From: Rhodovulum imhoffii
Lineage (GTDB): Bacteria > Pseudomonadota > Alphaproteobacteria > Rhodobacterales > Rhodobacteraceae
Assembly (NCBI RefSeq): GCF_003046545.1
Contig: NZ_QAAA01000018.1
Span: 1 to 44,161, forward strand
DNA length: 44,161 nucleotides
Direction of reading: 5' to 3'
The notes beneath the pieces were generated by a model, which searched no databases, was not told the DNA's origin, and worked only from the letters and a program-made list of their open reading frames with translations. A program made the translations under genes and the position numbers. Each line of letters opens with the position of its first letter. Positions within the stretch are counted from its first letter, which is position 1. This document shows positions 16,211-23,181 of the stretch, piece by piece.

Positions 16211-17628
16211 GCCGCCGAGATGTATTGGGTTTCCATGAATTCCAGCATGCCTTCATGCCCCCCTTCGCGACCCAGCCCGGATTGCTTGACCCCGCCAAAA
16301 GGTGCGGCCGGGTCAGACACGAGCCCGCGGTTGAGCCCGACCATACCGTATTCGAGTCTTTCGCAGACCTGTAGCGCGCGCTTCATGTCTTCGGAAAAGA
16401 CATAAGCGACCAAACCGTATTCGGTATCGTTGGCGCGTCGGATCACGTCGTCCTGGTGGGTAAAGGTCTGGATCGCGGCGACCGGGCCAAAGATCTCGTC
16501 GTGGACACAGTCGGCGGTCTCGGGCACGTTGGACAGAACAGTGGGCGGATAGAAAAACCCCGGTCCGTCCGGCATGGTGCCGCCGCATTCGATCCGGGCG
16601 CCTTTGGCCACCGCATCGGCGACGAATTCCGCAACCTTGTTTCGCGTGTCGGCATTGACCAGGGGACCGACGTCAACGGTTGGATCGGTGCCGTCACCCA
16701 CCTTGAGCGCCCTCATGGCTCCGGTCAGCCGCCGGGTAAAGTCTTCGGCGATGGCCTCATGCACATAGATACGGTTGGCGGCGGTGCAGGCTTCGCCCAG
16801 GTTGCGCATCTTGGCCAGCATTGTCCCTTCGATGGCCGTGTCCATGTCGGCATCGTCAAAAACGACGACAGGCGCATTCCCGCCCAGTTCCATCGCGGGT
16901 TTCAGAATCTGGTCGGCAGCCGAATGCAGCAGCTTGCGCCCGACACCCGTCGATCCGGTGAAGCTGATCACGCGGACGCGCGGGTCGTGCAGCATGTGAT
17001 TGACCAACGCGCCGGTCTTGCGTGATGGCAACACATTGACCAGCCCCGGTGGAACGCCAGCTTCTTCCAGCAGCGGCATCAAAGCCAGCATGGTCAACGG
17101 CGTTTCCGAGGCCGGCTTGATGATGACAGCGCAACCGGCCGCAAGCGCAGGGGCGATTTTGCGTGTGCCCATGGCGGCGGGGTAATTCCAGGGCGTGACC
17201 AGTACCGCCAGCCCCGCAGGTTTGTGCCGCACCATGATCCTGGCGCCCGAGGCAGGCGCATGGGTGATCAGCCCGTCGGCGCGCACGGCCTCTTCGGCAA
17301 ACCAGCGGAAGAATTCGGCGGCATAAGCGGCTTCCCCCATGGCATCGGCCCGGGCTTTGCCGTTTTCCAGCGTGATCAGATGGGCGAACTCCTCCAGCCG
17401 CGCGGCCATCAGTTCCCACGCCTTGCGCAGCACTTCCGAACGTGCACGCGGGGTGCGGGCGGCCCAGCTCTTCATTGCGGTCTCGGCGGCATCCAGCGCG
17501 GCATCGGCATCGGCGATATCGGCCGACGCAACCGAGGCAAGCACCGCCTCTGTTGCCGGGTTGATCACGTCGAAACGCTCCGCCGTCTTGCGCCATTCAC
17601 CGTTGATGTACAGGTCGGTATAATCCAT
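16204..17628 (-). CDS. NAD(P)-dependent aldehyde dehydrogenase (succinate-semialdehyde dehydrogenase-like)
   Basis: The 474-residue enzyme has the standard ALDH layout: YINGEWRKTAERFDVINPAT at the start, VTPWNYPAAMGTRKIAPALA, ISFTGSTGVGRKLL, the catalytic Glu in MELGGNAPVVVFDDAD and the nucleophile Cys in GEACTAANRIYVHE. The C-terminal PFGGVKQSGLGREGGHEGML is typical of succinate-semialdehyde-type members. Start 17628 is chosen because it opens the fold and follows the lipoyl-protein stop by 17 nt; a longer upstream frame is non-homologous. Placed between two E2 genes, it probably removes an aldehyde released by the E1 reaction, as happens with acetaldehyde in acetoin breakdown. That pairing is inferred from context. 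Confidence 0.93.
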   Translation of the reverse strand: MDYTDLYINGEWRKTAERFDVINPATEAVLASVASADIADADAALDAAETAMKSWAARTPRARSEVLRKAWELMAARLEEFAHLITLENGKARADAMGEAAYAAEFFRWFAEEAVRADGLITHAPASGARIMVRHKPAGLAVLVTPWNYPAAMGTRKIAPALAAGCAVIIKPASETPLTMLALMPLLEEAGVPPGLVNVLPSRKTGALVNHMLHDPRVRVISFTGSTGVGRKLLHSAADQILKPAMELGGNAPVVVFDDADMDTAIEGTMLAKMRNLGEACTAANRIYVHEAIAEDFTRRLTGAMRALKVGDGTDPTVDVGPLVNADTRNKVAEFVADAVAKGARIECGGTMPDGPGFFYPPTVLSNVPETADCVHDEIFGPVAAIQTFTHQDDVIRRANDTEYGLVAYVFSEDMKRALQVCERLEYGMVGLNRGLVSDPAAPFGGVKQSGLGREGGHEGMLEFMETQYISAAW

Positions 17629-17645
17629 GTCGGTCTTCCTCAGGG

Positions 17646-18917
17646 TCAGAGCAGGTGACGGAGCGGTTCCGAGATCCGCCCTGCGAAATTGGAAAGAAGA
17701 ACCAGCGCATCGCCAGGTTCCAGATGGCCGGCGGCACATTCCAGCGTGACCGTCAGATCGGAACCCGCGCCGGTCAGGGTCAGCACCGGCAGGTCTTCGG
17801 CCCCCATATGGACCGTGCGGACCGGGCTGCCGCGCAGGTCGCGCAGACGCAGGACCGGCCTGGCATCGGCTGGCACCGTCTCGCCCAGCAGCGCGCTGGC
17901 CTTGTAGCATCGATCCCGACCGAACCGTTCGACCACGATCACCGCATCGCGCCCAAGGCTGCCGGCGGCCAGCCCGGCCAGCAATGCGGCGGTATCGGTG
18001 ATCCCGGCGATCCCGGATGCCCAGGCCGCAAAGGCCGTGATCCCGTCGTCAGCCTGTGCCGTCAAATGACATACGGCGGCCTGACCGGCGGCCACAGCCG
18101 GCCCTGCGCCCTTCATCGCGCGCAGGGTTTCAAGGTCACGCATGTGGAACGGTTGAGAATGGCCCGCATCCACGAGGCGGGTGAGGTCGAGGCCTTCGGC
18201 CAGAGCCACCCGCCGCACCTTGGGCGAGGCGAGAATGCGGCCATCCCCGCGCCGGGGCGCCCCCCCTGAGGCCGGGGCCGGTACGCCAAGCGGCGTCCTC
18301 CGGTCGGCCTTTGCCGGTTGCGTGGACCGGGGCGCGGACCTGACCGACAGGCTGCGTTGGACCGGCACGGCAGGCTTTCCGGCCGAGATGACGGCGATCA
18401 CTTCCCCCACCGGGGCCTCTTCGCCCGCTTCCGCCAAAAGGGCCGCGACATAACCGTCCTGGCCTGCCTCGACTTCCATGGTGGATTTGTCTGTTTCGAC
18501 CTCAAACAGGATATCACCTGCGGCCACGGCATCTCCCGGGGCCTTGTGCCATGCAACGATCAACCCGGTATCCTGTGCCATGCCAAGCGCAGGCATGATC
18601 ACCTCGGCCCCCTTGGGCAAAGTATCGGCAGCCTGTTTCGGCGCTTCCGCCGCCTGAGCAACGGTGCCGCTGTCCTCGGCCGTTTCCGAAATCAGCGCGA
18701 TCACCCGGCCAACCGGCACCTCTGCCCCGGCATCGGCCTGTACATCCGTGAGGTAGCCGTCGGCAGCCGCCTCAACTTCCATTGTCGCCTTGTCGGTTTC
18801 GACCTCGAACAGTGCGTCGCCTTGCCTGACCTTATCGCCCGGCCTTTTCAGCCAGGACACGATCAGGCCGGTGTCCTGCGCCATCCCGAGGGCGGGCATG
18901 AGCACCTCATGCGGCAT
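17646..18917 (-). CDS. Protein-X-like E2: two lipoyl domains, subunit-binding domain, degenerate core domain
   Basis: The 423-residue protein carries two lipoyl domains, each with an intact modifiable lysine (FEVETDKATMEVEA, Lys43, and FEVETDKSTMEVEA, Lys144). After a Pro/Ala-rich linker comes a peripheral-subunit-binding domain (ILASPKVRRVALAEGLDLTR, about 228-262). The C-terminal 160 residues resemble an acyltransferase core in their ending (LVLLSNFAGRISEPLRHLL) but lack the DHRxxxG active site and are shorter than the usual 230. The layout recalls eukaryotic PDHX/E3BP, which has lipoyl arms and a dead core. The start overlaps the E1 beta gene by 11 nt. It should carry the acyl group from E1 to the separate catalytic E2 encoded at 15317-16210. 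Confidence 0.88.
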   Translation of the reverse strand: MPHEVLMPALGMAQDTGLIVSWLKRPGDKVRQGDALFEVETDKATMEVEAAADGYLTDVQADAGAEVPVGRVIALISETAEDSGTVAQAAEAPKQAADTLPKGAEVIMPALGMAQDTGLIVAWHKAPGDAVAAGDILFEVETDKSTMEVEAGQDGYVAALLAEAGEEAPVGEVIAVISAGKPAVPVQRSLSVRSAPRSTQPAKADRRTPLGVPAPASGGAPRRGDGRILASPKVRRVALAEGLDLTRLVDAGHSQPFHMRDLETLRAMKGAGPAVAAGQAAVCHLTAQADDGITAFAAWASGIAGITDTAALLAGLAAGSLGRDAVIVVERFGRDRCYKASALLGETVPADARPVLRLRDLRGSPVRTVHMGAEDLPVLTLTGAGSDLTVTLECAAGHLEPGDALVLLSNFAGRISEPLRHLL

Positions 18918-19902
18918 GAATCATCTCCCCGGACACGAGTTTGCGCGCGTTTTCCGCAACGCTTTGCGGCGTCGGCACGGTCAGATCCTCCAGCACCGGC
19001 GTGAAGGGCACGGGCACGTCCATCGCGCCCATGCGCAATACCGGCGCATCGAGATGATAAAACGCCTTTTCGTTGATACGGCTGGCAATCTCGCCAGTGA
19101 TGCCAAAGCTCTGGTGGCCCTCGTCCACCACGATTACGCGGCTGGTCTTTTTCGCAGAGGCCAGCAGCGCCGCCTCATCCAGGGGTACGATGGTGCGCGG
19201 ATCGATCACCTCGGCACTGATGCCTTCGGCGGCCAGATTCCCGGCGGCCTTCTCACAGACCTGCACCATCGAGGAAGTGCCGATCAGGGTGACATCCGTG
19301 CCTGCGCGCTTGATATGCGCCTCACCGAAGGGGATCAGGTATTCCTCTTCCGGGACCGGTGCCTTGTCGTTGTACATCAGCTTGTCTTCAAAGATGACGA
19401 CAGGGTTATTGTCGCGGATCGCGGTCTTCAACAGACCCTTGGCCTCGTAGGCAGAGGACGGCAGCGCAACCTTCAGCCCCGGAATATGCGCAACCAGCGC
19501 ATGCAGCGACTGCGAATGCTGGGCCGCAGAGCGGCGTGTTGCGCCAAGGTTGGTACGCACGACCAGCGGCGCGCTCATCTTGCCGCCGGACATATAATGT
19601 GTCTTGGCCGCCTGATTGCATAACTGATCCATGATCAGATAGATGAAATCTCCGAACATAAGGTCGACAACGGGCCGTGTCCCCGTCATTGCCGCACCGA
19701 CGGCCAACCCCATGAAACCGGGCTCCGCAATCGGTGTATCGACCACGCGATCGGTGCCGAACTCTTCGACCAGACCGCTGAGTACCTTGAAGGGCGTGCC
19801 GGCTTCGGCCACGTCCTCGCCAATGATGAACACGGTCTCATCACGGCGCATTTCCTCGGCGAGGGCTTCGTTGACGGCCTGGGATAGTGTGATCTCTCGC
19901 AT
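18907..19902 (-). CDS. 2-oxoacid/acetoin dehydrogenase E1 beta subunit
   Basis: The 331-residue protein has the E1 beta pattern: ITLSQAVNEALAEEMRRDET, VFIIGEDVAEAGTPFKVLSG, VDTPIAEPGFMGLAVGAAMT, SLHALVAHIPGLKVALPSSA (phosphate-side ThDP region) and PLDEAALLASAKKTSRVIVV with DEGHQSFG. Closest in style are AcoB and pyruvate-type E1 beta subunits. It pairs with E1 alpha encoded 10 nt upstream to form the thiamine-diphosphate heterotetramer that decarboxylates a 2-oxoacid or splits an acyloin such as acetoin. Which of these applies is not settled by sequence; the neighbouring aldehyde dehydrogenase favours acyloin cleavage. No irregularity in length or motif was noticed. Confidence 0.93.
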   Translation of the reverse strand: MREITLSQAVNEALAEEMRRDETVFIIGEDVAEAGTPFKVLSGLVEEFGTDRVVDTPIAEPGFMGLAVGAAMTGTRPVVDLMFGDFIYLIMDQLCNQAAKTHYMSGGKMSAPLVVRTNLGATRRSAAQHSQSLHALVAHIPGLKVALPSSAYEAKGLLKTAIRDNNPVVIFEDKLMYNDKAPVPEEEYLIPFGEAHIKRAGTDVTLIGTSSMVQVCEKAAGNLAAEGISAEVIDPRTIVPLDEAALLASAKKTSRVIVVDEGHQSFGITGEIASRINEKAFYHLDAPVLRMGAMDVPVPFTPVLEDLTVPTPQSVAENARKLVSGEMIHAA

Positions 19903-19912
19903 GTTGTTCTCC

Positions 19913-20926
19913 TCAGGCGGTGGGCTGCGAAAGCGCGTGTTCGACGTCGGTGAAAACGTGCATGTCGACCTCGGAAACGTCCGGGTAGCTGGCGTTCAGC
20001 GCATATTCGACGGCCGCGGCGGCGTCCCTCTCGATCTCGGCATTCATCGCGTCGATCTCCCCTTCGGACACGACCCCCTGCGCGACCAGCCAACCGCGAA
20101 ACTTGATGATCGGGTCGCGATTTTGCTTCCACTCCCTCTCTTCTTCCTTGGAGCGGTAATATTCGCGGTTGATGTCGCCCACATGGTGGCCGTGATAGCG
20201 ATAGGTCATCAACTCGATGAAGAACGGCCCCTCGCCCTTGCGCGCCCTTGCAACCAGCTTCTGGGCCAGTTCATTCACCGCAAGCACGTCCTGCCCATCC
20301 ACCTGGTGCGCCTCGATGCCAAAGGCCTCGGCACGGGCGATGATGGACCCCGCCGCGATTTCATCGGTGCGCGTGTATTCGGAATAGCCGTTGTTTTCGC
20401 AGGCATAGATAACAGGCAGTTTCCATAGCGCGGCCATGTTCATGACCTCGTACATCAACCCCTGCGCCGTCGCGCCGTCGCCAAAGAAGCAAACCGTGAC
20501 ATCGTCACGACCCAGGAGCCTGGCGGTATAGGCCGACCCGGTGGCAATTCCCATGGAGCCGCCGACAATCGCATTGGCCCCGAGATTGCCATTCGACTGA
20601 TCGGCGATGTGCATGGAGCCCCCCTTGCCCCGGCAATATCCTTCCTCCTTGCCCAGAAGCTCGCAGAACATTTCCTTGAACTCGGCCCCTTTGGCCACGC
20701 AATGGCCGTGACCCCGATGGGTCGAGGTGATCTTGTCCGTCACTCTGAGCGCCTCGCAGATCCCTACGGCCACGGCTTCTTCACCGGAATACATATGCGT
20801 CAATCCCGGCATTTTGGCAGAGAGGTAGAGCTGGTTGGCATTGTCCTCGAAGGTACGGATACGCACCATCTGGCGATACATGCGCAGATAGTCCTCTGCA
20901 TTCGATGACGTCTTGGCGGAGCTCAT
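19913..20926 (-). CDS. 2-oxoacid/acetoin dehydrogenase E1 alpha subunit (ThDP-dependent)
   Basis: The 337-residue protein contains the ThDP-binding motif from GDG to NN (FFGDGATAQGLMYEVMNMAA, then LPVIYACENNGYSEYT, about 150-187), preceded by HRGHGHCVAKGAEFKEMFCE and GKGGSMHIADQSNGNLGANA, all standard for AcoA/PdhA-type E1 alpha. The late YRYHGHHVGDINREYYRSKE matches the family region before the C-terminal helices. It has no N-terminal targeting sequence. It begins after a strong intergenic hairpin and a GGAAA ribosome site. The enzyme would generate an acyl-lipoyl intermediate on the protein-X-like E2. Acetoin, pyruvate and branched substrates all remain possible. Confidence 0.93.
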   Translation of the reverse strand: MSSAKTSSNAEDYLRMYRQMVRIRTFEDNANQLYLSAKMPGLTHMYSGEEAVAVGICEALRVTDKITSTHRGHGHCVAKGAEFKEMFCELLGKEEGYCRGKGGSMHIADQSNGNLGANAIVGGSMGIATGSAYTARLLGRDDVTVCFFGDGATAQGLMYEVMNMAALWKLPVIYACENNGYSEYTRTDEIAAGSIIARAEAFGIEAHQVDGQDVLAVNELAQKLVARARKGEGPFFIELMTYRYHGHHVGDINREYYRSKEEEREWKQNRDPIIKFRGWLVAQGVVSEGEIDAMNAEIERDAAAAVEYALNASYPDVSEVDMHVFTDVEHALSQPTA

Positions 20927-20947
20927 GAACGATTTCCTTTGAAAGGA

Positions 20948-20967
20948 GCCCGGGCAAATGCCCGGGC
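20948..20967 (-). promoter_or_regulatory. Strong intra-operonic hairpin between M24 gene and E1 alpha
   Basis: GCCCGGGC (20948-20955), AAAT, then GCCCGGGC (20960-20967) gives an 8-bp all-GC stem. It lies 13 nt after the M24 stop and about 20 nt before the E1 alpha start on the minus strand. It could be a terminator/attenuator lowering dehydrogenase expression, or an RNA-processing and stability element. No U tract follows (tcctttc), which favours the latter. Confidence 0.55.
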
Positions 20968-20980
20968 AGTCTCAGGGAGG

Positions 20981-22279
20981 TTAGTAGCGATTGGCGATCG
21001 GCAGATCCTCGGCCGGGAAGAGCGAGATGACCTCGCACCCGGTCTGGGTGACGACCACCTCCTCTTCGATCCGGGCCGCGGAATACCCGTCTGTCGCAGG
21101 GCAGTAGGTTTCCAGCGCAAAAACCATGCCGGTCCGGATTTCCATCGGATGGTCGAGCGACACGGCGCGCGAGATGATCGGACGTTCGTGCAGTGCAAGG
21201 CCCAGACCGTGCCCGAATTGCAGGCCGAATGCCGCGTCCTCGCTCGGGAAGCCGAACTCCTCGGCCCTGGGCCACAGCTTGGCCACCTGGTCAGTGGAGA
21301 CGCCCGGCCTGATCGCCTGGATCGACGCGTCGATCCATTCCCGTGCCTTGACATAGGCATCGTTTTGCGCCGGTGTCGCGCGGCCGATATTGAAGGTCCT
21401 GTAGTAACAGGTGCGGTAGCCCTGATAGGACTGGAGGATGTCGAAGAACGCCTGGTCACCGGGACGAAACAGCCGGTCGGTGAAGTTGTGCGGATGCGGG
21501 TTGCACCGCTCGCCGGAAATGGCGTTGATCGCCTCCACATCGTCGGAGCCCATTTCGTAAAGCATCTTGTTCGACAAGGCGACGATATCGTTTTCGCGCA
21601 CCCCCGGTTTCAGTTCTTCGTAGATCATGTGATAGACGCCATCGACCATGCTGGCTGCCTGGGTCAGGAGCTGGATTTCATCCCAGTTCTTGATCTCGCG
21701 CGCCGCCAGCATGATCTGCTGACCGTCCACCACGTGCAGGCCTTCCTCCTGCAACGCGTGGAACATCGCCGTTTCGGCATAATCCACGCCGACCGGCATG
21801 TCGGCCATCCCGGCATCGCGGATCAGCCCGGCAATCTGCTTGGCGTATTTTTTCATCAATCCGAATTCGGGTGGAATGGTACCGCGCATGCCGACGACGC
21901 CGGCAAGGCAGTGATCGGGTTCCAGCCAGTCGGAATAAAGCTTGTGATGCATCGCGGCGGACCCGAAATCCCAGACATAAGGACTGTCGTCGCCGGTCAG
22001 GAGGCAAAAGCGACACATTTTGTCCCGCTCCCATTCGCCGATCTTCGTCGCGGAGACGTAGCGAATGTTGTTCACATCGAACAGCAGCAAAGTGCCCGCG
22101 TTCGAGTTCTCAAGCGCCTGCCGGGTGCGGGCCAGGCGGTAGCGGCGCAGGCGGTCATGGTCGATCCGGCGTTCGAAATCGACCGAGCTGTGTCCCCAGG
22201 CGGGCAGGCGGTCACGCCATTCCCAGTTGGGTTCGAGATCTTGCGGAGTCAGCAGATTTGGCATGAGGGCGCGTGACAT
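20981..22279 (-). CDS. M24 (pita-bread fold) family hydrolase/lyase with altered metal site
   Basis: The 432-residue protein matches M24-family enzymes (Xaa-Pro dipeptidase, creatinase, DddP-type lyase): an N-terminal creatinase-like domain (GTLLLFDVNNIRYVSATKIG, about 62-81) and a C-terminal catalytic domain. The canonical five metal ligands are Asp, Asp, His, Glu, Glu. Here Asp280 (AFFDILQSYQGYRTCYYRT) is kept, the second Asp is Cys291, and His357 (FGHGLGLALHERP), Glu390 (FALETY) and Glu405 (ARIEEEVVV) are kept. A normal dinuclear peptidase site is therefore unlikely. It sits between an SDR and the E1/E2 genes, suggesting a metabolic rather than proteolytic role. The start has AAGGAGAT 6 nt upstream. 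Alternatives include a creatinase-, DddP- or ectoine-hydrolase-like reaction; none is supported by neighbouring genes. Confidence 0.85.
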   Translation of the reverse strand: MSRALMPNLLTPQDLEPNWEWRDRLPAWGHSSVDFERRIDHDRLRRYRLARTRQALENSNAGTLLLFDVNNIRYVSATKIGEWERDKMCRFCLLTGDDSPYVWDFGSAAMHHKLYSDWLEPDHCLAGVVGMRGTIPPEFGLMKKYAKQIAGLIRDAGMADMPVGVDYAETAMFHALQEEGLHVVDGQQIMLAAREIKNWDEIQLLTQAASMVDGVYHMIYEELKPGVRENDIVALSNKMLYEMGSDDVEAINAISGERCNPHPHNFTDRLFRPGDQAFFDILQSYQGYRTCYYRTFNIGRATPAQNDAYVKAREWIDASIQAIRPGVSTDQVAKLWPRAEEFGFPSEDAAFGLQFGHGLGLALHERPIISRAVSLDHPMEIRTGMVFALETYCPATDGYSAARIEEEVVVTQTGCEVISLFPAEDLPIANRY

Positions 22280-22345
22280 GGGTATCTCCTTTCGGGTGCA
22301 ACGGCGTACACCCGTGTATTGAGGCAGGGTATGTTGGCCGGACGG

Positions 22346-23155
22346 TTACTGGATGCACCAGCCACCATCGATGTGGATCATCTGGCCGGTCATGTAGTCG
22401 CTGTCGTCGCTGGCCAGGAAGGTCGCGGTACCCACGATATCCCTGGGGTAGGAGACGCGCTTGATCTGAAGCGCATCGCGGACGATGTCGTCATAGGCCT
22501 GGCCTTCGCGCTCCTTGAAGCCGATGTCGACCAGGTCCTTGTCCAGTTGCTCCCAAAGCGGCGTGACCACGACGCCGGGCGCATAGCCGTTCACGGTGAT
22601 GTTGTGCTCAGCCAGCCCGACAGCACCGCAATGGGTCAGCGCGAGGCAACCGTATTTGGAAGTGCAGTAAACGGTGACGTCGACCAGCGGCTTGCGCGAG
22701 GCGATGGAGCCCACGTTGATCAGCTTGTAAGGGTGATCCTTCATCGGGCCCTGGGCGATCATCTGACGGGCGGTTTCCTGCATGCCCAGCCACATCGCCT
22801 TGGTATTGACATTCATGATCATGTCCCAGTTGTCTTCGTCGATATCCATGAAGAACCGGGGCTTGTTGAGGCCGGCATTGAACAGCCCCACATTGATCGA
22901 GCCGAAGGCCTCGACCGTGGCGGCCACCGCGGCGGCATTGTCTTCGCGTTTGCTCACATCCATCCTGACAGCGATCGCCTTGCCGTAGCCCGACGCATTG
23001 ATGGCGTCGGCGACTTTTCGCGCTTCATCTCCATCCAGATCGCCGACACAGACATTGGCTCCCTGCGCGGCAAATGCCTCCGCATTCGCGGCCCCCATGC
23101 CGCGTGCGGCGCCGGTGATCAGGATGTTCTTTCCTTTCAGGCGATTGGGATCCAT
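22346..23155 (-). CDS. SDR family NAD(P)-dependent oxidoreductase
   Basis: The 269-residue classical SDR has LKGKNILITGAARGMGAANA (cofactor loop), a modified FNAGLNKPRFF in place of NNAG, and the catalytic set in NVGSIASRKPLVDVTVYCTS plus KYG. It ends DYMTGQMIHIDGGWCIQ, the usual cofactor-side C-terminus. Start 23155 has a strong GGAGGAGG site 7-9 nt upstream and follows the regulator stop by 26 nt; an in-frame start at 23182 would place the ribosome site inside the gene. As the second gene of the leftward operon it probably oxidises the imported polyol or sugar. A decayed SDR with a matching NAGMNKP block lies across the divergent promoter at 26252. Confidence 0.92.
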   Translation of the reverse strand: MDPNRLKGKNILITGAARGMGAANAEAFAAQGANVCVGDLDGDEARKVADAINASGYGKAIAVRMDVSKREDNAAAVAATVEAFGSINVGLFNAGLNKPRFFMDIDEDNWDMIMNVNTKAMWLGMQETARQMIAQGPMKDHPYKLINVGSIASRKPLVDVTVYCTSKYGCLALTHCGAVGLAEHNITVNGYAPGVVVTPLWEQLDKDLVDIGFKEREGQAYDDIVRDALQIKRVSYPRDIVGTATFLASDDSDYMTGQMIHIDGGWCIQ

Positions 23156-23181
23156 GGGTTTTCCTCCTCCTATGGGTTTCA

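Noticed and set aside
18907-20926. Transketolase-like split enzyme (as in apiose or related pathways) instead of E1 alpha/beta
   Set aside because: The GDG-to-NN region, the E1 beta motifs and the adjacent lipoyl/E2 genes fit the 2-oxoacid/acetoin dehydrogenase family, not transketolase halves.
20981-22279. Calling the M24 protein a DMSP lyase (DddP)
   Set aside because: The fold and size are similar, but the D-x-D and second Asp metal ligands of DddP are not present (Asp280, Ile, Leu and Cys291 instead), and no DMSP-related genes are nearby.
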